This document shows positions 24,009 through 31,614 of a stretch of DNA of 64,000 nt, in pieces. Position 1 is the first letter of the stretch; the number at the start of each line of letters is the position of its first letter. The notes beneath the pieces were generated by a model, which saw nothing but the letters and a program-made list of their open reading frames with translations, was not told the DNA's origin and ran no database searches. The DNA is from a virus. Location: the IMG/VR virus record IMGVR_UViG_3300025789_001553, positions 18,477 to 82,476 of that record; one strand, given 5' to 3'. The translations under genes were made by a program, and so were the position numbers.

Positions 24009-24209
24009 ATGTTCAGAAATATGAAATTGCATTGCTCTATTGAGCTTATGTAAAAACTTATCTGGTGCAATACCAGCCTTTTCTTGCAATATTAGCTCTT
24101 CTTTCAGAGCTTTCAAAAAACTCTTAGACAGATTAAAATCTCGAGGATAAAAAATCCTTTTTTCCTGTCTAATCATACCGTAGCTTTCCATTAGTTCTTG
24201 AAATTTCAT
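23985..24209 (-). CDS. Small hypothetical protein, 74 aa
   Basis: Starts at ATG 24209 (MKFQELMESYGMIRQEKR). Further upstream codons are open but carry no better start. Basic and helical (SKSFLKALKEELILQEKAGIAPDKFLHKLNRAM). The N-terminus MKFQELMESY is like the propeptide-type starts of T4 internal head proteins. Its last eight codons are the stem of the terminator for the convergent barrel gene. No function known. Confidence 0.6.
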   Translation of the reverse strand: MKFQELMESYGMIRQEKRIFYPRDFNLSKSFLKALKEELILQEKAGIAPDKFLHKLNRAMQFHISEHKKNLSPK

Positions 24210-24321
24210 AAATTGTTTATTATATTTATACCTACACCATGAATATACCCTATTTAAACATAAAAAATCCAAAGTTTATACTTGATTAAGTAAAAATATG
24301 GTATAACATAGTATTACACCT

Positions 24322-24819
24322 ATGAGTAAAGAAGAATACGTTAAATTACAAGCTGTTATTGCAGCTTTACAAAAAACTGTAGAAGATCAAGAAAAGATCG
24401 ATGAGATTATTGAATTATTATCCGATAATACGGTAGCTGTTGATGAAACTGCTACACCTGAACAAGCTTTAGATGAAGCTATTAACAATAACGAGGAAAA
24501 TGATGGTTCAGATGAGCCTAAAGTAAAGAAACAATACGTAATGCTTGTTTCTGACACGACTGGTATTATTGATAGAGATCTTACCGGTTGGGTACTTCAA
24601 ATGCCTGAAGATGAAGACGTGAGAGACGTAGTAGATTGCATTAAAAAAGGAGCTTATAATTTTAATGCATCTAAGAAGGGTCAAAAATACCCTGTTACCT
24701 CTATCGGACAAGCAATTGCTAACGTTGGTAACAAGTTTTTTAAGCCTTATAACGTGAGTATTAAGACTAAAGAACCTATTCTCATCGTTACTACTAATAA
24801 CGTTTTACCTCGAGGATAA
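24322..24819 (+). CDS. Hypothetical protein, 165 aa
   Basis: Not recognised. N-terminal helix (EEYVKLQAVIAALQKTVEDQEKIDEIIELL), an acidic low-complexity linker (NNNEENDGSDEP) and a C-terminal alpha/beta domain (KKQYVMLVSDTTGIIDRDLTGWVLQMPEDEDVRDV ... ILIVTTNNVLPRG). Ends 2 bases before the next small gene. Two-part architecture suggests an oligomerisation helix plus a folded domain; role unknown. Confidence 0.6.
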   Translation: MSKEEYVKLQAVIAALQKTVEDQEKIDEIIELLSDNTVAVDETATPEQALDEAINNNEENDGSDEPKVKKQYVMLVSDTTGIIDRDLTGWVLQMPEDEDVRDVVDCIKKGAYNFNASKKGQKYPVTSIGQAIANVGNKFFKPYNVSIKTKEPILIVTTNNVLPRG

Positions 24820-24821
24820 AT

Positions 24822-25019
24822 ATGTCAGGAAAAGGCTCAAAACCACGTCCTTTTTCGGTTTCTCAAGATACATTTGGAGAAAATTGGGACAATATCTTTA
24901 AAAAGAAGCAGCCTGATCACGATAAACATATGGCTGCTACTGATTGGTCCCAAATGTTAGGTGAATTACCGGAAGATTACAATAAAACCAAGAAAAAATT
25001 AAAAAAACTACCTGGGTAA
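24822..25019 (+). CDS. Small conserved phage protein, 65 aa
   Basis: A basic 65-residue protein beginning MSGKGSKPRPFSVSQDTF and ending in a Lys-rich tail (KTKKKLKKLPG). Its opening resembles small proteins I associate with marine T4-like phages, but the function is not known to me. Its 3' end overlaps the 3' end of the convergent GT11 gene by 12 bases. Confidence 0.6.
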   Translation: MSGKGSKPRPFSVSQDTFGENWDNIFKKKQPDHDKHMAATDWSQMLGELPEDYNKTKKKLKKLPG

Positions 25020-25850
25020 TATGAATCCAGTCGGGTCATAAACCGCTGGACATATTTTCCACCCTTCACAGTACACATCTTTTGGGTCATATTCCCTTAA
25101 GATGTCAGGACCAAACCAAACCCCAGGAGCAATAACTGTTTTGTTGGGGTTTTTTGATAGATAAGCACCCCACCAGGTGAAAGTTGAGTTAGAAATTACA
25201 AAATTTTGACATAATGACAAGAACCAAAGAGCTTTATACGGTTCATATTCTACAAAAACTGTGTTTGGAAACTTAATATTCTCTCTACACCATGGAATAT
25301 CATCGCTTACTACAAAAATTGTATCAACTTTTGGTAGCATTTGGTATGCTTTCTGCAAATAACCAGCAGTAACTACTGGATGACGTGTGGGAAATGTTAA
25401 AAAATCACCTCTACGTACATTAATTACAGCATTTGTACCGTTTACTAATTGAGGATATGTGCGTGTAGCTTCTTCAATAAACTCTTGAGTAGGCCCGAAC
25501 AACTGTTTTACATTTTCTGAATGATCTTTAAAGAATTTTTCACTTTCAAAGTACCCTCTAAACACGGTTGGTAGTGTGTCATGTGGTTTATATTCAGTAT
25601 AATGATATGTTGAATTTATCGTATGCACTGCAGGTGTAGCATCTGGTGCTTTAGGTATAATAAAATCTAATTTGCGATGTACAGTGTCGTAGTAGTCACT
25701 TGTAGATGTTTCTGCATAAGGTAAAACTAACTGTCTATTATGTCTTAATGACTGTGCATATGCATTAGCAATTTGAAACATTTGATTACCTAACCGACCT
25801 ATCAATGTACAGGTAATATAGTTTGAAGATAAATTTAAGTTTTCGTTCAT
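25008..25850 (-). CDS. Alpha-1,2-fucosyltransferase-like (GT11)
   Basis: Transfers fucose (or a similar deoxyhexose) from GDP-sugar. GT11 signatures: LIGRLGNQMFQIANAYA at the N-terminus (residues about 16-32), NVRRGDFL (the RRGD nucleotide-sugar motif), FVVSDDIPWCRENI and FVISNSTFTWWGAYLS. Length 280 residues, standard for the family. It is the most downstream gene of the minus-strand glycan island, next to the GT25 genes with an 8-base gap. Acceptor unknown. Confidence 0.88.
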   Translation of the reverse strand: MNENLNLSSNYITCTLIGRLGNQMFQIANAYAQSLRHNRQLVLPYAETSTSDYYDTVHRKLDFIIPKAPDATPAVHTINSTYHYTEYKPHDTLPTVFRGYFESEKFFKDHSENVKQLFGPTQEFIEEATRTYPQLVNGTNAVINVRRGDFLTFPTRHPVVTAGYLQKAYQMLPKVDTIFVVSDDIPWCRENIKFPNTVFVEYEPYKALWFLSLCQNFVISNSTFTWWGAYLSKNPNKTVIAPGVWFGPDILREYDPKDVYCEGWKICPAVYDPTGFILPR

Positions 25851-25857
25851 TGTATTA

Positions 25858-26532
25858 TTAAAATTTCTTAACTATTGGGGACTTTATAAAGTTTGTCTCC
25901 CAATGATCTGTGGTAGGCGCAAAACCGTTTATATCTAAATCGCTTGGACTTTGTCTTTGTATTACCGATAACGGGTAAACCACGTATTTGTTGAGTTCGC
26001 CTCGCTCACCAAGCCATGTATCAACAGGACAATGAAAATGTGGATCATACTGTAAGAACATTTTTAGTCCTTTTCTGTTAAACCCTGTAGCATGATTAGC
26101 TAATATATGCTCACACTTAAGTAAATTTTCTGACACTTGTTGTACAGGATTATCAAACACATAGCAGCCTAAATAGATTGTATCCCAATCCGGAAAATTT
26201 TGTAATTGATCTAATGCATTCTCTATATTCTTTAATGAATTAGCATTATAAAATTGTGCATCATCTTCAAGTATTAAAAATCGTTCATAACCTTCTTTTT
26301 CTGCTTTTTTAAATATATTTGCAAATGTTTCACCACAATAATTGTGAACCATTCTCATGCCCTCTTCTGTAGTAGTATCTTTTACTATAGCTTTTGCATC
26401 TATACCAGGCACGCGCTCAAAAAAGCCTTGAAGGCCGGCATCTTTTACTTCCTTTTCAAATAAAGTTCTTCTATCTGCTCTACGATCAAGATTTATATAA
26501 TAACCTTTTTGAAAAAATTCATTAATTTTCAT
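25858..26532 (-). CDS. Glycosyltransferase family 25 protein, copy 3
   Basis: GT25 (LPS biosynthesis and collagen-galactosyltransferase type). It opens with the family start shared by all three copies, YYINLDRR, then RTLFEKEVKDAGLQGFFERVPGIDA, the motif ILEDDAQFY (metal-binding EDD) and DTIYLGCYV. Length 224 residues. Separated by one base from the next copy, so the three genes form one tandem block. Most divergent in the C-terminal half, which suggests different acceptors. Confidence 0.85.
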   Translation of the reverse strand: MKINEFFQKGYYINLDRRADRRTLFEKEVKDAGLQGFFERVPGIDAKAIVKDTTTEEGMRMVHNYCGETFANIFKKAEKEGYERFLILEDDAQFYNANSLKNIENALDQLQNFPDWDTIYLGCYVFDNPVQQVSENLLKCEHILANHATGFNRKGLKMFLQYDPHFHCPVDTWLGERGELNKYVVYPLSVIQRQSPSDLDINGFAPTTDHWETNFIKSPIVKKF

Positions 26533-26533
26533 A

Positions 26534-27229
26534 TTAAAACATTTTTACTAAACGAGGTTCAAGTAACTTGTATGCTTCTTCCCAGTGTGATAAGCCAGGC
26601 GCTCTACCAAACGCATCGATGTCACTCTCCCCGTCTTTTTGCACTACTGCCATCGGATAAACAAAATACTTGTTCATAAATTTTTGCTGACTCAACCACC
26701 CATCAAATATTGTTTGTAAAGTATGATCGTATCTTTTTAATAGTTTAGGTATAACCTTCTTGTTATAACCTATAGCGTGTGTTGTTAAGAGTATATCCGG
26801 TTTTAAAAGGTTTTCTGATACATGTTTTACTTTATCATCTACTACGTAACCACCGAAGTATACCATGTCCCAGTCTGGGAAATTTTGCAATTGATCCAAT
26901 GCTTTTTCTACTATCTGTAAAGCTGGTTCAGAACCGTTATTATAAAATAGCATATCATCTTCACATATTAATACACGTTCATGTGGTTGTTCGTTAATCT
27001 TTTTAAACAATTCGTATACCGTTTCACTAAATGCAGCACCTTTATGTACATGTGCTGGTTCATGCACGTACATTGGATACTCTCTTGTTAAGTAGTCAAT
27101 ACCTGCAAATCTTTCAAACCAACCGTCAAGGTTAATTTTTTTAGCTTCTTCTTCGAACCCCGCTCTACGCTCAGGACGACGATCAAGATTTATATAATAA
27201 CCCTTTTGAAAAAATTCATTAATTTTCAT
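26534..27229 (-). CDS. Glycosyltransferase family 25 protein, copy 2
   Basis: Second GT25 paralogue, 231 residues, beginning MKINEFFQKGYYINLDRR exactly like copy 3. Active-site segment LICEDDMLFY and WDMVYFGGYVVDD. The C-terminal SDIDAFGRAP segment is shared with copy 1 (SDIDAFGKSP). One base separates it from each neighbour. The near-identical 5' ends at DNA level and diverged remainders point to tandem duplication. Confidence 0.85.
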   Translation of the reverse strand: MKINEFFQKGYYINLDRRPERRAGFEEEAKKINLDGWFERFAGIDYLTREYPMYVHEPAHVHKGAAFSETVYELFKKINEQPHERVLICEDDMLFYNNGSEPALQIVEKALDQLQNFPDWDMVYFGGYVVDDKVKHVSENLLKPDILLTTHAIGYNKKVIPKLLKRYDHTLQTIFDGWLSQQKFMNKYFVYPMAVVQKDGESDIDAFGRAPGLSHWEEAYKLLEPRLVKMF

Positions 27230-27230
27230 A

Positions 27231-27914
27231 TTACGGTTTTATTATTTTAAATTTTGAATAGCAATCTAACCAATGCTTAATGTCCGGTGATTTACCGAAA
27301 GCATCAATATCGCTTTTACCTTCTCTTTGAGCTACTGCTAATGGATACACAATATACTTAATTATGTTCTTCCTGGCAGCTATCCACTCATCATATATAC
27401 AATCATGTCCAGGTACATATTGTAATAGTTTTTCAAATACTTTTTTATTATATCCAACTGCATGAGCAGTCAGTATATTATCTGCTTTAAGTAAATTTTC
27501 AGATACTTGTACACCGGGGCAATATTTTAAATAACCACCAAAATATATCATGTCCCAATCAGGAAAATTTTGTAATTGATCTAATGCTTTTTCAACTAAT
27601 TGTAAACCTGTTTCCTGTCCATCATTATAAAATAATATGTCATCTTCGTATATTAAAACTCTTTCATAACCGCTTTCATTCGCTTTTTTGTAAGCATTAT
27701 AAAAAGCTTCCCCACAAGCCATTCCTTTGTTTACATATGATGGTTGATTGATAGCATTAGGGTATTGACGGGTAGATACATCAATACCGGGTACACGTTC
27801 AAAAAAACCTTCAAGACCTATCTGTTTTACCTCTTGCTCAAATTGAGCTTTTCGATCTGTTCTGTAGTCTAAATTTATGTAATAACCTTTTTGAAAAAAA
27901 TCATTAATTTTCAT
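27231..27914 (-). CDS. Glycosyltransferase family 25 protein, copy 1
   Basis: First GT25 paralogue in transcription order, 227 residues, starting MKINDFFQKGYYINLDYR. Motifs LIYEDDILFY and WDMIYFGGY. It shares the IDAFGKSP segment with copy 2. GT25 enzymes add galactose in LPS, and eukaryotic members galactosylate collagen. Probable adjacent sugar supply comes from the UDP-galactopyranose mutase gene 2.5 kb upstream. Confidence 0.85.
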   Translation of the reverse strand: MKINDFFQKGYYINLDYRTDRKAQFEQEVKQIGLEGFFERVPGIDVSTRQYPNAINQPSYVNKGMACGEAFYNAYKKANESGYERVLIYEDDILFYNDGQETGLQLVEKALDQLQNFPDWDMIYFGGYLKYCPGVQVSENLLKADNILTAHAVGYNKKVFEKLLQYVPGHDCIYDEWIAARKNIIKYIVYPLAVAQREGKSDIDAFGKSPDIKHWLDCYSKFKIIKP

Positions 27915-27966
27915 TTAATATTTTATTACAAAATTTTATAAAAACCACGGCGACGGTTTTTACACA

Positions 27967-29148
27967 TTAAGATGTGAGTGAACCAATAAATTCAGCCCAC
28001 ATGTTGCCCACCTTAGCTGGGTTAAATTTATCTAAAATAAATTTTGTACCTTCAGCGCGTACTTTTTCTTTTAAATCTGGATTAGCTTCGAGGTAGTTTA
28101 CTGCATCAATAATTTTTTTAGTATTATTTTTAAATGCTCCTTCAGTATCTTTAGTTAAAGATTCTTTTTGTATAACATTAACATCTTTACCGTCAGGTAA
28201 TTCAACCCACTTACAGAAACCTTCGAAATTTTCTGGTAATGCACCGAACGGGTAAGTTACGGGTATAGCGCCTAATGCAATTGCTTCAGCAACTACACAT
28301 GAGAATGTGTCTTTATGCACATCCTGATAAGGTGTATATAAAGGATATATAAAATACTCACTTTCTGCTATATGTGTAAATAGTGTTTTTCTATCTACCC
28401 CATCATGCTTATAAAAGAATTCATCCTGGTGAGGGTGCGTACATAATAGATAGTCAAAAGCGTGTAGTTCAACATCAGGCCAGTTTAATTCTCTTGCAAC
28501 TTGTATAGCTACATCACCACCACGCGCCCATGCTGCATGAAACACAATCTTATGCTTTTTTCTCTCTGGTTTACTATTTAGTACTTCGCTAACTACGTCA
28601 TCCATTATCGGGTTAGGAATTAATGTACTTAAAGTACCAGGATAACGAGTTTTAGCACTTGCTACAGTACCCTCATTCATTGACTTTTCCCACTCAGAAA
28701 TATTAACAAACCCTAACTTTAAGTTATTGTCATTAGCATAATTAATAATTTCATCAATACCATATATCCATTGCATATGGTTCCAGTATATTAATGCTTT
28801 AGTAACTTTTATCGGTAGTTTTTTATAATCATGAAACCAAAGACTACTAACTAACACGTCAAACTCTTTATTTTCAATATTAGTAAAGTCAATATCGGTA
28901 TAGTATACACCTCTTACTTTTTTACCTTGATTGAAGTGAATACCTTTTTCAGCGTACTCAGCTTCAAGTCCAGGTTCAAGCTTATCAGAAGTAACAACAA
29001 CTTCATGACCTTGCAAAGCCAATTGCTCAGCAACTATGATGGTGCTTCCGTCTGTACCAGAACCACCACCGTTACCATAACGAAGAGTTTCTCCGTCTAA
29101 GTAGTTACTACGCCGACTGTTACCGATTAAGATGAATGCTATTCTCAT
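27967..29148 (-). CDS. Glycosyltransferase, GT4-like (GT-B fold)
   Basis: A 393-residue GT-B enzyme. N-terminal nucleotide-sugar domain with GNGGGSGTDGSTIIVAEQLALQGHEVVV (Gly-rich loop), and a C-terminal donor domain with KIVFHAAWARGGDVAIQVARELNW and ESEYFIYPLYTPYQDVHKDTFSCVVAEAIALGAIPVTY, the E-x7-E-type donor site. It sits between the GT25 block and the GlcNAc-transferase-like gene. Acceptor unknown. Confidence 0.83.
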   Translation of the reverse strand: MRIAFILIGNSRRSNYLDGETLRYGNGGGSGTDGSTIIVAEQLALQGHEVVVTSDKLEPGLEAEYAEKGIHFNQGKKVRGVYYTDIDFTNIENKEFDVLVSSLWFHDYKKLPIKVTKALIYWNHMQWIYGIDEIINYANDNNLKLGFVNISEWEKSMNEGTVASAKTRYPGTLSTLIPNPIMDDVVSEVLNSKPERKKHKIVFHAAWARGGDVAIQVARELNWPDVELHAFDYLLCTHPHQDEFFYKHDGVDRKTLFTHIAESEYFIYPLYTPYQDVHKDTFSCVVAEAIALGAIPVTYPFGALPENFEGFCKWVELPDGKDVNVIQKESLTKDTEGAFKNNTKKIIDAVNYLEANPDLKEKVRAEGTKFILDKFNPAKVGNMWAEFIGSLTS

Positions 29149-29152
29149 TTAT

Positions 29153-29160
29153 ATACTTAT
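29153..29160 (-). promoter_or_regulatory. Late-promoter-like box (ATAAGTAT)
   Basis: ATAAGTAT on the minus strand, four bases before the GT4 gene start. Same box and spacing as before several tail genes. Confidence 0.35.
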
Positions 29161-30455
29161 ACTACCGGTGGTAATACCTTTTCGTAGCGATCACTCCAGC
29201 CTTTATCTTTACTGTGTGCATACATAACAATTTTATATGGCTTATCTATGCTACGAAAACGTGCTAAGTGATCGGTTTTTGCAAAAGAAACATATTCTGG
29301 ATCCTTTTCAGCAACAAAGTCGTGTCTGTATAGGTTTACACCACTTTGTGTTTCTATACCAAATGTAACGAAATCGATTACGTTCTCTTCTTTAAACTTT
29401 GCAAAGAAATCTGATTCCCAGTTGCAAGTAAACACCCGCTCTTTACTAATAAATTGTTCTTCATAGTTTGTAGGGTTTGGTGGTTCTTGTACTTTTAAAG
29501 TATAGTCTTGTATACGACAGTTTTTAAAATCAAAACCACCATATATTTCGTATTCTCGTAGTGTACGTACATTACCTAAACCGTACTTACCTAAATCAAT
29601 ACCATGCTCTTCTTGACCGAAGATTTGACGTGTTTTATTACGTGCATATATATCTCTTTCCCCGGATGTTTTACCGGTATGTTTTTCAGTACCATGATCA
29701 TCCCAGTGCTTTACGCGGTAGTTACGTGTGTATTCGTGCCAAATGTATTGACGGTATGGACTAAAGAAATCATATCCCGAAGTCCAAGCTCTTACACTCA
29801 TAGTGGTTTCTTCTGTATAACCACCAAAATAAATGTCTGGATCATAAGATACTTCTTCAATAAATTTACCTTGCGCTAAAAAGAAATGACCACTAATTGT
29901 GCGAGCTTTAATAACTTTATTTCTTTGTTGATAGTCTCCAATGTAATATGGCATACTCATTAGTAGTTTATCACTACTAAACTCATACTGAGACATTAAA
30001 CAAGGGCCGAAATCAGTGATAGGTTTATCCGGATTAAATGGTGTGCAATAAGTTGAAATAACTGGCTTCTTGCTCATTGTTAATGCTTGTGCGTAATCTT
30101 CTAACAACATTTTATCCCAATCTTGAGCAAAACGATGGTGAGAGTCTAACTGTAGTGTTAGTTCTTCACCGTCATATAATGAGTTGGTTAAATTACGTGC
30201 CCAACCTAAACCTTCACTTTCTGTATAAGGTTTTTTAATCACTCTAAAGTTTTCCTTACCGTCATAGACACTTGTATCTTCATCCGGGCCGTACTGCCAA
30301 CAGATACCAAAAGAGAATTGCGACGGATCAGCAGCTTTCTCTAACATGTCAGTTATAGTAGGAACCAACTGAGGATCTCTATAAGCAGCAAATTGTACGA
30401 AAATACGCGGTTTGTTTTTCTTTTTTGTGGTGCGTGTAGTAGTCTTTTTAGCCAT
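29157..30455 (-). CDS. GlcNAc-transferase-like glycosyltransferase (PF11397 / GT60 type)
   Basis: A 432-residue protein with the marks of the GlcNAc-transferase family that includes the Skp1 hydroxyproline GlcNAc-transferase: IFVQFAAYRDPQLVPTITDM, FSFGICWQYGPDED, RVIKKPYTESEGLGWARNL and LTLQLDSHHRFAQDWD, the last holding a D-x-H metal site in place of DxD. Basic N-terminus (KKTTTRTTKKKNKP). A hydroxyproline- or hydroxyamino-acid-like acceptor on a collagen-like fibre is an interesting possibility given the fibres downstream, but is inference. Starts after the Glf gene with an 8-base gap. Confidence 0.8.
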   Translation of the reverse strand: MAKKTTTRTTKKKNKPRIFVQFAAYRDPQLVPTITDMLEKAADPSQFSFGICWQYGPDEDTSVYDGKENFRVIKKPYTESEGLGWARNLTNSLYDGEELTLQLDSHHRFAQDWDKMLLEDYAQALTMSKKPVISTYCTPFNPDKPITDFGPCLMSQYEFSSDKLLMSMPYYIGDYQQRNKVIKARTISGHFFLAQGKFIEEVSYDPDIYFGGYTEETTMSVRAWTSGYDFFSPYRQYIWHEYTRNYRVKHWDDHGTEKHTGKTSGERDIYARNKTRQIFGQEEHGIDLGKYGLGNVRTLREYEIYGGFDFKNCRIQDYTLKVQEPPNPTNYEEQFISKERVFTCNWESDFFAKFKEENVIDFVTFGIETQSGVNLYRHDFVAEKDPEYVSFAKTDHLARFRSIDKPYKIVMYAHSKDKGWSDRYEKVLPPVV

Positions 30456-30463
30456 AAAAGTAA

Positions 30464-31576
30464 TTACGAGTTGTTAACAGTATTACCACTGTTTTCTTTT
30501 TCAAAGTCATGTAGGGCAGCTGCTATAACTTGGTGCATATCATAGTATTTGTATTCTGCTAATCTACCACCAAATAATACATTTGGAAGTGTTTTAGTAA
30601 GCTCTTTGTATTGATTATATATTTTAGTATTTTTCTCGTTGTTAATTGGATAATATGGGGTTAAACCACGTTTCCAATCTTCTGGATACTCTCTTGTAAT
30701 TAGAGTAAACGGCACATTTACTGGATCAAAGTGCTTATGTTCAATGATACGAGTGTATGGTACATCGGCAGCTGTATAATTAATTAATGCATTCCCTTGG
30801 TAATCTTTAACAGGAACTACTTCATGTTCAAAGCTTGTAGTTCTATAATCCAAGTCTCCAAATTGATAGTTAAAATATGCATCAATAGGCCCTGTGTACA
30901 ATACTTTTTTAGCAATTTTATCCCAATTGCTCTTATCTGCTAAATAGTCAGTATTGAGTTTTACTTCAATACCAGCAAGCATTTTTTCTATAATTTGAGT
31001 ATAACCACCAATCGGTATACCTTGGTATGTATCAAAATAATAATTATCGTCGAAATTTGTTCTTATTGGAATACGTTTAATAATAAACGTTGGTAACTCT
31101 TTAGGATCGGCTTTCCATTGCTTTTGAGTGTACCCTTTAATAAACGTTTCGTATAGTTCTGTACCTATTTCATTAAGGCACCATTCTTCTAAATTTTGCG
31201 GGTTATCTATTTTTACTTTACTTGCAAGTAATTTATCAATTGCTTCTTGTGGTGTTTTAACACCCCATAACTGATATAACGTTAACAGATTAATTGGAAA
31301 CGAATAAAGTGTATCTTTATAATATACTTTCGGCCTATTAACAAAATTATTAAATGTTGCAAACTGGTTTACATAATCCCAGATTTTTTTATTAGATGTA
31401 TGAAATATGTGAGGCCCGTATTCGTGTACATTAATACCGTTAATATTTTTGGTATATATGTTACCACCTATATGCTCTTTCTTCTCAAGCACTAAGCATT
31501 TTTTTCCTGCTTTAGTAGCTTCATATGCAAACACAGAACCATATAGACCCGAACCAACTATAAGATAATCGTACAT
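30464..31576 (-). CDS. glf: UDP-galactopyranose mutase
   Basis: Flavoenzyme that interconverts UDP-galactopyranose and UDP-galactofuranose. The N-terminal FAD-binding Rossmann motif is LIVGSGLYGSVFAYEATKAGKKCLVLEKKEHIGGN; later HIFHTSNKKIWDYVNQF, the GYTQKQW segment, IPIGGYTQIIEKM and LFGGRLAEYKYYDMHQVI all match Glf. Length 370 residues (E. coli 367). First gene of the minus-strand glycan island. UDP-Galf made here would need a galactofuranosyltransferase among the neighbouring enzymes. Confidence 0.93.
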   Translation of the reverse strand: MYDYLIVGSGLYGSVFAYEATKAGKKCLVLEKKEHIGGNIYTKNINGINVHEYGPHIFHTSNKKIWDYVNQFATFNNFVNRPKVYYKDTLYSFPINLLTLYQLWGVKTPQEAIDKLLASKVKIDNPQNLEEWCLNEIGTELYETFIKGYTQKQWKADPKELPTFIIKRIPIRTNFDDNYYFDTYQGIPIGGYTQIIEKMLAGIEVKLNTDYLADKSNWDKIAKKVLYTGPIDAYFNYQFGDLDYRTTSFEHEVVPVKDYQGNALINYTAADVPYTRIIEHKHFDPVNVPFTLITREYPEDWKRGLTPYYPINNEKNTKIYNQYKELTKTLPNVLFGGRLAEYKYYDMHQVIAAALHDFEKENSGNTVNNS

Positions 31577-31614
31577 GTTAGTATTATTATATAATAATAC
31601 CGTAATTATTCAAC

